This document shows positions 1 to 5,621 of a stretch of DNA of 6,609 bases, piece after piece. The DNA is from DATKWV01 sp035529405 (lineage in GTDB: Bacteria; Planctomycetota; Phycisphaerae; Sedimentisphaerales; Anaerobacaceae). The DNA lies in assembly GCA_035529405.1 (NCBI GenBank), contig DATKWV010000038.1:1-6609 (forward strand), in the 5' to 3' direction. The position numbers and the translations under genes are program-made. Under the pieces are notes generated by a model, which worked only from the letters and a program-made list of their open reading frames with translations, was not told the origin of the DNA and ran no database searches. Position 1 is the stretch's first letter. Every line of letters starts with the position of its first letter.

Positions 1-529
1 CAGCCTGCCTTATAATCGATTGCTTTTGTTTGTTTGTGAGGCGATTGAAGGCCCCTGCCCTGGAAGCAAGCTGTTGATTTTTGCCGACAAACCCGTCAAC
101 CGAAGATTGAAGAAAACCCAGTCTCTTTAGGCCGTCACTGAAAACAAATTTTTTTCCGGCAAGACCGCGTTTGCGCCAGCGGTCGATGGTTTTTGCCGAG
201 ACATTGAAGGATTTGGCTAATTGCTCGATACTGTAAACTTTTTCGCTTTGCTGGTCTGCAGGCTCAGCCACCTGGCTGCTTAGCTTTGTTATGAAAACCC
301 TGAGGTCGTCAACAAGCTCGCCGCCTTTAATAAGTACGCCGGCGTCCGGCGTCCTGGGCCGAAAACCCGTGATGCGAAAACACACAAACTCAAAAGGATA
401 TGATTTGTCAGGCTGGAGAATTGAAAGAAGTTTCTCCACAGCCGCCAGTTGCTTGCGGCGCTTCTTCTGCGGCGCAAACCGCAGCTGCATAAGAAGCTGC
501 GACAATTTCTGATTCTTTATCCCTCGCAT
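1..529 (-). CDS. Sigma-70-like RNA polymerase sigma factor with internal helix-turn-helix, N-terminal part (runs off left edge)
   Basis: The frame is open from a stop at 536-538 to the window edge and gives 176 residues; the C-terminus is missing. The N-terminal part (residues 1-90) contains LMQLRFAPQKKRRKQL, then DKSYPFEFVCFRITGFRP. A clear helix-turn-helix follows at about 98-123 (VYSIEQLAKSFNVSAKTIDR, then WRKRGL), then FVFSDGLKRLGFLQSSVDGF at 129-148. I recall this layout from planctomycete proteins annotated as sigma-70 family factors, in which the usual sigma regions lie further toward the C-terminus. That part is not visible here, so sigma identity is inference, while the DNA-binding helix-turn-helix is seen directly. 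The ATG at 527-529 was chosen because it is the first in frame and AGAGG (532-536) lies just upstream. That spacing is only 2 nt, so ATG 488-490 is possible. A terminator upstream (613-652) separates it from the corrinoid gene, so it probably has its own promoter. Confidence 0.78.
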   Translation of the reverse strand, partial: MRGIKNQKLSQLLMQLRFAPQKKRRKQLAAVEKLLSILQPDKSYPFEFVCFRITGFRPRTPDAGVLIKGGELVDDLRVFITKLSSQVAEPADQQSEKVYSIEQLAKSFNVSAKTIDRWRKRGLAGKKFVFSDGLKRLGFLQSSVDGFVGKNQQLASRAGAFNRLTNKQKQSIIRQA

Positions 530-560
530 CACCTCTCAACAGCGATTCAAAAGGCCTTAT

Positions 561-576
561 GGAAAACGAATTTTCC
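561..576 (-). other. Small perfect inverted repeat in the leader of the sigma-like gene
   Basis: GGAAAA-CGAA-TTTTCC forms a 6-bp stem with a 4-nt loop, about 32 nt upstream of the start codon. An 8-bp palindrome AAGGCCTT lies next to it at 551-558. Both would be in the leader RNA. There is no T-tract, so they are not a terminator. Role unknown. Confidence 0.35.
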
Positions 577-581
577 TGTAG

Positions 582-605
582 TTACCAGGTGTCTATTTTA
601 CCAGG
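582..605 (-). repeat. 8-bp direct repeat overlapping the -10 element
   Basis: TTACCAGG (plus-strand reading) occurs at 582-589 and again at 598-605, a centre-to-centre distance of 16 bp. One copy covers the extended -10 element and the other the predicted start of transcription of the sigma-like gene. Placement fits an operator for a protein binding direct repeats, but no known regulator is matched. Confidence 0.4.
595..603 (-). promoter_or_regulatory. Candidate extended -10 promoter for the sigma-like gene
   Basis: On the minus strand TG-G-TAAAAT forms an extended -10 element (hexamer 595-600, five of six matches to TATAAT). No good -35 hexamer lies 17 nt upstream, which is tolerated in extended -10 promoters. 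It sits directly after the terminator T-tract of the corrinoid gene. Transcription would start near 588, giving a leader of about 59 nt. Confidence 0.45.
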
Positions 606-612
606 CAGGACG

Positions 613-652
613 AAAAAAAACAGGCCCGATTGACAAATTCAGTCCTGTTTTT
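613..652 (-). terminator. Rho-independent terminator after the corrinoid protein gene
   Basis: Read on the minus strand, AAAAACAGG (644-652) pairs perfectly with CCTGTTTTT (616-624) across a 19-nt loop that can itself form a small GAC/GTC stem. The 3' arm merges into a run of eight T (613-620). It begins 39 nt after the stop codon at 692-694. The A-rich 5' arm could also let it act on plus-strand transcripts. Confidence 0.7.
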
Positions 653-691
653 GGATTTTTTTGCAAAAAACCGGCGGTTTTCGGCAAGAGG

Positions 692-1318
692 TCAACTCAG
701 CAGGCCCTTGGCGATATCGACCGCCGAAGCGGAATCGGCTGCGTAACCATCGGCGCCGATTTTGTCGGCGTAACCCTGGGTTACCGGCGCGCCGCCTACC
801 ATAATCCTGGCCGAAACGCCCGCGTCACGCAACGCCTTTATGGTCCTTTCCATGCCCGGCATAGTCGTAGTCAAAAGAGCACTCATGCCTATCAAATGGG
901 TCTTTGCGTTGCCGGCGTGTTCGATAAACCTCTCCGGCTTTACATCGACCCCAAGGTCAATGACCTCAAAACCGGCGCCTTTCATCATCATCGCAACCAG
1001 ATTCTTGCCGATATCATGCAGGTCGCCCTGCACAGTACCTATTATAAACCTGCCCAGCGGCTGGACACCGGCCCTGATAAGCTCGGGCTCGAGAATCTCC
1101 ATGGCCATTTTCATGGCCCTTGCGCTGATAAGCACCTCCGGTATATAAACCTCGTTCTTCTTGAAGCGGTTACCGACAACGTCCATACCCGCTATCAATC
1201 CCTGCTCAAGAACATTCCGAGGGGCAGTGCCCTCTTCAAGGGCCTGACGGGTAATTGTTACCGCTGTGTTCTGGTCGCCCTTTATAATAGCCTGCGCAAG
1301 TGCCTGTAAATCCGCCAT
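692..1318 (-). CDS. Stand-alone corrinoid (B12-binding) methyl-carrier protein, MtbC/MttC/MetH-module type
   Basis: This 208-residue protein has the two-domain layout of corrinoid carriers of methyltransferase systems. A helical cap domain (about 1-85) contains GMDVVGNRFKKNEVYIPEVL. A Rossmann-like cobalamin domain (about 88-208) carries the DxHxxG signature as DLHDIGKN at 99-106; His101 is the expected lower axial cobalt ligand. The downstream SALLT (146-150) and VGGAPVT (174-180) motifs of the family are also present. Such proteins shuttle a methyl group between a substrate-specific methyltransferase and a second methyltransferase acting on tetrahydrofolate, coenzyme M or homocysteine. Neither partner is in this window, so the substrate cannot be named. 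The length is typical and the gene looks intact. The start is supported by GAGGT (1328-1332) 9 nt upstream of ATG. It has its own promoter (1388-1416) and terminator (613-652), so it is probably monocistronic and cytoplasmic. Confidence 0.93.
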   Translation of the reverse strand: MADLQALAQAIIKGDQNTAVTITRQALEEGTAPRNVLEQGLIAGMDVVGNRFKKNEVYIPEVLISARAMKMAMEILEPELIRAGVQPLGRFIIGTVQGDLHDIGKNLVAMMMKGAGFEVIDLGVDVKPERFIEHAGNAKTHLIGMSALLTTTMPGMERTIKALRDAGVSARIMVGGAPVTQGYADKIGADGYAADSASAVDIAKGLLS

Positions 1319-1348
1319 TTTCAGATTACCTCAAAAAACGTGCTGATA

Positions 1349-1371
1349 CTGTTTGAAACCTTCAAAAACAG
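1349..1371 (-). other. Stem-loop in the leader of the corrinoid protein gene
   Basis: On the minus strand CTG, a 2-nt bulge, TTTGAA, a 3-nt loop, TTCAAA and CAG form a 9-bp bulged hairpin close to the predicted 5' end of the transcript. No cobalamin-riboswitch B12 box is present and the leader is too short for one. It may simply protect the transcript end. Low certainty. Confidence 0.3.
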
Positions 1372-1387
1372 ATTTTCAGAATAACGC

Positions 1388-1416
1388 ATTAAACACTGTT
1401 ACAGCGTCTAAAGCAA
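1388..1416 (-). promoter_or_regulatory. Candidate sigma-70 promoter for the corrinoid protein gene
   Basis: Minus-strand TTGCTT (1411-1416) and TTTAAT (1388-1393) are 17 nt apart, with three and five of six consensus matches. TG sits directly before the -10. Transcription would start near 1381 and leave a leader of about 62 nt ending in a good ribosome binding site. Confidence 0.5.
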
Positions 1417-1546
1417 GGTTAAAATTATTTTTTCAGCCGGGCGCGATTTGTGCGTTTTCAGCGGTCAACGGTATCGGGCCTGGTGTGTCAGTGCCAGACG
1501 GCTGGGCTTGCAGAAAATTCAAGGATTAAACCACTGGGCGGAAAAA

Positions 1547-3448
1547 TTATTCAACTTTCGGCAAATCATCGAGATTTTTCCTGACCTGGTCGGCAAAAAC
1601 ACTGTCCGGGTACAGGCGGAGAAAATCGCTCAAAACTGCGCGCATTTCGCCCAGGCTTTTTTTCTTTTGTTCGGCATTCGCGGCGTCATGCTGATACCAG
1701 AAACTGATTTTCAGTAATCCCAGTTCATACAGGGCCTCGATGCCGGCGTCGGTTGCCTGAAACTGTTTGTGAAGCTGGTCGAATCTTTCGGCCCGCAGCC
1801 GGTCGTCAGCCACAAGTTTCACGCCGGCCAGTAAACAATTGTCCCTGAGAGGGTCGTTTGTACCCATCTGGCCCAGTAACCGGTCCAGCTGTTCGGTAAA
1901 ATGGCGGTCCTGCGGATTTAACATTACGAAGGTCGCCAGGCGCACTGCCGACGCCGGCTCAGCGATTATGTTTTCGGGACCGATAAGCCGGCTTAACCTG
2001 TTCAGGCGTCCCTGAAGCTCTATGAGCTTAGAGCTGGTAATTACCGAATCGGCGGGCGGATGGAATAGTGCCGAAATCGACGTGGCCGGCTGACGAGACT
2101 GCTCGATTACCTGTAATCTCTGCGGAACCATCTTTTCAGCTTCGCCAAGAAGCTGGCGGGCATGCTCAAATCGTCCCTGGCCCGCCCAGTGTTTGGCAAT
2201 CCGCCACCGGGCCTCGATGGATTCAGGGCTTGTACCGAACTGGCTGTAAAGGCGATACCAGGTCTCCCGCGACCGCTCCTGAGGATAATCGCTGGCAAAA
2301 TGAAGCAGTTCTTTCTGCACCAGCATCGCAATATCGGGACTGTATTCACCAAGAAGCGCCTTGTAGTAAAGCACTATAGGCATACGATTGCTTTTGGAAC
2401 GCTTGCTTATAAACAAATCATACTGTTCAAACAGCTTCTGTTTCTTAGCCTGATAATCCAGGTGTTCAGGTACTTTGAACCAGGTTGGCCAGCGGTCGTT
2501 GGCGAGCTGAATTTCCATTTCCTTTTTCAGTTGTTCGCGAAGAGCTATCGGCTCGGAAGGATAGAAGAAACCTGCAAGATACTTTTTAATCACCGGGTCC
2601 ATAATAGTAGCGTCGAGTGACTCAACGAGGCTGTGGTCGTAAAACTCACGGACGTTTTCGGGGTTATTCTTTGCCACGTAAAGCTGATAGTCAAGTTCGT
2701 CAAAACCGATTTTAACCTCGAACAGTATTACGGCGGCGCAAAGCGCCGCTGACGTACACGTCCACACCAGGCCGGGTCTGTAACGAGTGAAGTGCCCGAT
2801 GCCCAGGACCAGTCCGGCTATCGCCAGGCTCACAAGCCACGCACACACCCAGGGCGCAAAAGACAGACCCCACTTCATGGGTTCGACGCCTGCTGCCGGC
2901 CCGAATACGCCCCAGTAAATAAGCTGCGGCGCAATACACAACGCTATTGCCGTAAAACGCGAGCGAAACCGCAGCGGACGACTTGCCGCAGCCACGCAGC
3001 TTATCAGAAGAAAAATCGCAAATCCCGGAAGATTCGCCAGAAAAACCACAGCAAGTATCAACGGAAGACTGTAGCTGAAACTCAGAAGCTGGGACACGAG
3101 CACCGGCGCAATGGTCAGGGCGCCCATCAGCAGCCCCAACACAAGAATCTGCCAGGGATATTCGAATATGCTTACTCCGCTTAAAACAAACCTGTCCAGC
3201 CGCCAAAGATGCGCGTGCCAGAGCATGCGCACATCGAACGAGCATAACGACCCTGTGAGGATTTTAGACCAGAAAAGACATACCAGTGCGTACACCACAA
3301 CGGCGCCGAACCAGCATCTAAGGACGTTGCTATGACTGTAGTGGAGGGTAGGGCCAATGGTTATAAAGGATTTGGCGGCAGTTTTGCGTGCGACAGCCGC
3401 CGGTTGTCCCTTGTTGGGGCCAGAATTTTCCGTCTGCTTATCATCCAT
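1547..3448 (-). CDS. Polytopic membrane protein with TPR-like C-terminal half, function unknown
   Basis: I do not recognise this 633-residue protein. After a polar N-terminus (about 1-40) there are about six hydrophobic segments: roughly 43-65, 97-120, 127-154, 164-185, 197-219 and 226-245. From about 250 to the end it is soluble, charged and mostly helical. Several stretches read like tetratricopeptide or Sel1-like helical pairs, for example SIEARWRIAKHWAGQGRFEH at 410-429 and a C-terminal EALYELGLLK and LSDFLRLYPDSVFADQVRKN pair at 571-625. The last resembles repeats in BamD/YbgF-like proteins. No catalytic motif is visible. TPR-like arrays usually bind proteins, so a membrane-anchored scaffold is a reasonable inference. 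The ribosome binding site is weak (GAAAAG just before ATG), but a perfect TATAAT lies 42 nt upstream. It follows bioY by 150 bp and seems to be transcribed separately. The stop is TAA at 1547-1549. Confidence 0.85.
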   Translation of the reverse strand: MDDKQTENSGPNKGQPAAVARKTAAKSFITIGPTLHYSHSNVLRCWFGAVVVYALVCLFWSKILTGSLCSFDVRMLWHAHLWRLDRFVLSGVSIFEYPWQILVLGLLMGALTIAPVLVSQLLSFSYSLPLILAVVFLANLPGFAIFLLISCVAAASRPLRFRSRFTAIALCIAPQLIYWGVFGPAAGVEPMKWGLSFAPWVCAWLVSLAIAGLVLGIGHFTRYRPGLVWTCTSAALCAAVILFEVKIGFDELDYQLYVAKNNPENVREFYDHSLVESLDATIMDPVIKKYLAGFFYPSEPIALREQLKKEMEIQLANDRWPTWFKVPEHLDYQAKKQKLFEQYDLFISKRSKSNRMPIVLYYKALLGEYSPDIAMLVQKELLHFASDYPQERSRETWYRLYSQFGTSPESIEARWRIAKHWAGQGRFEHARQLLGEAEKMVPQRLQVIEQSRQPATSISALFHPPADSVITSSKLIELQGRLNRLSRLIGPENIIAEPASAVRLATFVMLNPQDRHFTEQLDRLLGQMGTNDPLRDNCLLAGVKLVADDRLRAERFDQLHKQFQATDAGIEALYELGLLKISFWYQHDAANAEQKKKSLGEMRAVLSDFLRLYPDSVFADQVRKNLDDLPKVE

Positions 3449-3490
3449 AACTTTTCATATCGACGTGTAATCACCGCCGGGTCCGGACAT

Positions 3491-3496
3491 ATTATA
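3491..3496 (-). promoter_or_regulatory. -10 box of candidate promoter for the TPR membrane protein gene
   Basis: A perfect TATAAT is present on the minus strand. The hexamer 17 nt upstream (TTTCTG, 3514-3519) is a poor -35 match. The predicted start falls near 3484, inside the 8-bp palindrome GTCCGGAC (3481-3488), giving a leader of about 36 nt. Confidence 0.5.
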
Positions 3497-3598
3497 TTAG
3501 CGGATTGGCAAATCAGAAATTAAAAAAACCCGCTACAGCAATGGGCAAAGCCAGCTTTAACCTGAATTTTCAGACCTTATCCCCGTTTTTTTCCGGAA

Positions 3599-4213
3599 CT
3601 ACCGGTATTGAGGGCGGTTTTCTTCGCCGCTGCGGCAATACCGGAGCACTCTCCAGCCTGCCGGCAGAACCGCCGCCGCCAGTACGATTTTCAAAAAATC
3701 ACCGGCAATGAACGGATAAAATCCCATCTTCAGTGCATTGCCGACACTTGTCAATATGACCAGCCAGACAAGTCCAGGCATATATATTGCGCAGTTTCCC
3801 AAAACCATCGCCAGAATAGTCGTACCAACGCGCCGGTCCCAGCCCCTCTGGGCAAGGATTCCGGTTATATAGGCAGCTGCGATAAAACCAATCAGGTATC
3901 CGCCCGTGGGCCCCAAAAGCACCGCCGGCCCGGCTCTGCCAAGTGCAAACACCGGTAATCCCGCCACACCCTGGGCTATGTATGTGATAACAGCCAGGCT
4001 GCCCCGCCGACTGCCCAGCAGCGCGCCGGCCATCAATACCGCAAAGGTCTGGCCGGTGACGGGAACGGGACTAAATGGCAACATGACTGCCATCCGCGCA
4101 CTTAACGCTATAACCACTGAGCCGCCCACAATCAGGGTCAAATCGTAGTAACTCGCAAACTTCCTGCCGCGGGGCCGTAAAACATCCGCATACGTGATAA
4201 CATTAGACAACAT
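3599..4213 (-). CDS. bioY: Biotin transporter substrate-binding component BioY
   Basis: The 204-residue protein is the membrane S component that captures biotin for import, either alone or with an energy-coupling (ECF) module. Family signatures are clear: LPFSPVPVTGQTFAVLMAGA at 45-64 with the PVPVTxQTF loop, then LLGSRRG, GLPVFA at 85-90, LLGPTGGYLIGF at 99-110, and GFYPFIAGDFLKIVLAA at 164-180, where the conserved Asp172 and Lys175 probably line the biotin site. About six membrane segments fit the family, and the length is normal. No BioM/BioN genes lie nearby, so it must work alone or use a shared ECF module. The start is supported by AGAGG 8 nt before ATG. It follows ahcY by 49 bp with no terminator between, so co-transcription is likely. 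A basic tail (about 189-204) follows the last membrane helix. Confidence 0.93.
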   Translation of the reverse strand: MLSNVITYADVLRPRGRKFASYYDLTLIVGGSVVIALSARMAVMLPFSPVPVTGQTFAVLMAGALLGSRRGSLAVITYIAQGVAGLPVFALGRAGPAVLLGPTGGYLIGFIAAAYITGILAQRGWDRRVGTTILAMVLGNCAIYMPGLVWLVILTSVGNALKMGFYPFIAGDFLKIVLAAAVLPAGWRVLRYCRSGEENRPQYR

Positions 4214-4238
4214 TCTTAAAGCCTCTGCGATGTAGTAA

Positions 4239-4259
4239 TAATCAATAATCAGTAATCAA
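4239..4259. repeat. Three tandem copies of a 7-bp repeat between ahcY and bioY
   Basis: TAATCAA, TAATCAG and TAATCAA follow one another without gaps and run into the AT-rich end of ahcY. They occupy nearly half of the 49-bp gap. Heptamer tandem repeats of this kind can vary in copy number. Here they would only alter spacing between two co-transcribed genes. Confidence 0.6.
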
Positions 4260-4262
4260 TTA

Positions 4263-5522
4263 TTATGTGCCTTCGCCGCTGCTGGACAGATATTTTATCT
4301 GCTCGGGTGTAAGGCTGTCTATCGATAAGGACATTGATTTGAGCTTGAGCGTGCATACCTTCTGCTCTATCTGCAGCGGTACATCATAGACTTTAGGTTC
4401 GAGTTTTTCTTTTCTTTTTACCACGTATTCGGCCTCGAGGGCCTGCGTGGCAAAACTCATATCCATTACGCTGGCCGGATGTCCCTCAGCCGCCGCAAGA
4501 TTAATCAGCCTGCCTTCGGCCAGAAGGTATATGCGCTTATTGTTTTTCAGTATATACTCATCCACATATTTACGGACATTGCGATTGACCTTTTTGCTGA
4601 TTCTTTTCAGACCGGGTATATCTATCTCGACGTTAAAGTGTCCGCTGTTGGCAACCACAGCCCTGTCCTTCATAAACCGGAAATGTTCGGCGCGAATGAC
4701 GTTTTTATTACCTGTAAGTGTCACGAAAAGCTGACCTGTCCCGGCTGCCTGCGACATCGGCATTACCTCGAAACCGTCCATAGCGGCTTCCAGCGCCTTT
4801 ATAGCGTCAACCTCGGTAACAATGACAATCGCGCCCATACCCCTGGCGCGCATGGCAAAACCGCGTCCGCACCAGCCGTAGCCGGCCACGACAACCTTCG
4901 TACCGGCCATAAGAAAATCGGTGGCCCGAATGATTCCGTCAACGGTTGACTGTCCCGTACCGTACCGGTTGTCAAAGAGGTGCTTGCTGGCTGCGTCGTT
5001 GACGGCAATGACCGGAAACTTCAGCTTGCCGGCATTTGCCAGGGCCCTTAAACGAACGACGCCGGTGGTTGTCTCTTCCATACTGGCTATGATTCGATGC
5101 GCATCTTTTTTCCGGCGGGTATGCAATTCATTCACCAAATCAGCGCCGTCGTCGAAGGTGATAACCGGTTTATGGTCGATGGCTGCGTTGATATGTTTGT
5201 AATAAGTGGTGCGGTTTTCCCCGCAGACGGCAAAAACCGGTATCTTAAAATCCTTCACTAATGAAGCGGCCACGTCGTCCTGCGTACTGAGCGGATTGGA
5301 CCCGCACAGCACAACGCCCGCCCCTGCGGCCTTAAGCGTCCGCGCAAGATTGGCCGTCTCAGCGGTTATGTGAAGACACGCCGAGACGTTTTTGCCTTTA
5401 AGCGGTTTTGTCCGGGAAAACCTTTCCCTGATTGCCGCCAGAACCGGCATATCGTTGTCGGCCCAGAGAATCCGTTTTTTGCCCCCGGATGCCAGAGATA
5501 AATCAGCTATGTCATTGACCAT
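4263..5522 (-). CDS. ahcY: S-adenosylhomocysteine hydrolase (adenosylhomocysteinase)
   Basis: AhcY reversibly splits S-adenosylhomocysteine, the inhibitory product of SAM-dependent methylation, into adenosine and homocysteine, using tightly bound NAD in the cytoplasm. The 419-residue sequence is complete. Substrate-domain residues are present: His51 and Thr53 in CLHITAETA, Asp125 in FDDGADL, Glu150 in MEETTTGV, and Lys180 with Asp184 in NDAASKHLFDN. The NAD fold shows GYGWCGRG at 214-221, Glu237 in VTEVD, then NSGHFNVEID and LAEGRLINLAAAEGHP (334-349). The protein ends SLTPEQIKYLSSSGEGT and lacks the KPDHYRY-type tail and the internal insert of longer enzymes, so it belongs to the shorter form known from archaea and thermophiles. 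The start is fixed by AAGGA (5530-5534) 7 nt before ATG. A promoter with a BirA-like operator lies just upstream, and bioY follows 49 bp downstream. Confidence 0.97.
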   Translation of the reverse strand: MVNDIADLSLASGGKKRILWADNDMPVLAAIRERFSRTKPLKGKNVSACLHITAETANLARTLKAAGAGVVLCGSNPLSTQDDVAASLVKDFKIPVFAVCGENRTTYYKHINAAIDHKPVITFDDGADLVNELHTRRKKDAHRIIASMEETTTGVVRLRALANAGKLKFPVIAVNDAASKHLFDNRYGTGQSTVDGIIRATDFLMAGTKVVVAGYGWCGRGFAMRARGMGAIVIVTEVDAIKALEAAMDGFEVMPMSQAAGTGQLFVTLTGNKNVIRAEHFRFMKDRAVVANSGHFNVEIDIPGLKRISKKVNRNVRKYVDEYILKNNKRIYLLAEGRLINLAAAEGHPASVMDMSFATQALEAEYVVKRKEKLEPKVYDVPLQIEQKVCTLKLKSMSLSIDSLTPEQIKYLSSSGEGT

Positions 5523-5552
5523 TCAGCTGTCCTTTCGCAAAAAAACACCGTA

Positions 5553-5581
5553 ATGATAAGGGCCGTAAGCGTATTTTGCAA
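5553..5581 (-). promoter_or_regulatory. Candidate sigma-70 promoter of ahcY(-bioY)
   Basis: Minus-strand TTGCAA (5576-5581) and TATCAT (5553-5558) are exactly 17 nt apart, with four and five of six matches to TTGACA and TATAAT. The start would be near 5546, giving a short leader of about 24 nt with a good Shine-Dalgarno sequence. The -35 is embedded in the BirA-like palindrome. Confidence 0.6.
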
Positions 5582-5607
5582 CCTTTTTGTCGGCTGGCTG
5601 TTTACAA
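5575..5607 (-). promoter_or_regulatory. BirA-like biotin operator overlapping the ahcY -35 box
   Basis: Read on the minus strand, TTGTAAACA (5599-5607), a 15-nt spacer, and GGTTGCAAA (5575-5583) match the known BirA operator plan TTGTAAACC-N15-GGTTTACAA. The half-sites match at eight of nine and six of nine positions, and the spacer length is exact. The downstream half covers the -35 of the ahcY promoter, where a bound repressor would block RNA polymerase. bioY, a classical BirA target, is the next gene after ahcY. The sequence match is direct; regulation by BirA is inferred. Confidence 0.5.
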
Positions 5608-5621
5608 CTCGAAGCCGAATA

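Noticed and set aside
667..681. AAAACCG-G-CGGTTTT inverted repeat after the corrinoid stop
   Set aside because: The 1-nt centre cannot form a hairpin loop of full stem length. The structure at 613-652 is the better terminator.
449..1309. Plus-strand frame of 286 codons
   Set aside because: It lies antisense to the corrinoid protein, crosses its terminator and shows no recognisable protein features.
1319..1420. Cobalamin riboswitch in front of the corrinoid gene
   Set aside because: No B12 box is present and the predicted leader of about 62 nt is too short.
1430..1505. CAGCCG/CGGCTG long-range stem after the TPR protein gene
   Set aside because: It has a loop of about 59 nt and is followed by A-rich rather than T-rich sequence, so it does not look like a terminator.
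2162..2620. Plus-strand frame of 152 codons
   Set aside because: It is a shadow of the TPR membrane protein on the opposite strand and has no protein-family features.
3521..3560. Terminator after bioY
   Set aside because: There is a run of seven T on the minus strand, but the only hairpin before it is a weak GCCC/GGGT pairing around an 11-nt loop.
4479..4949. Plus-strand frame of 156 codons
   Set aside because: It lies wholly antisense to conserved ahcY coding sequence.
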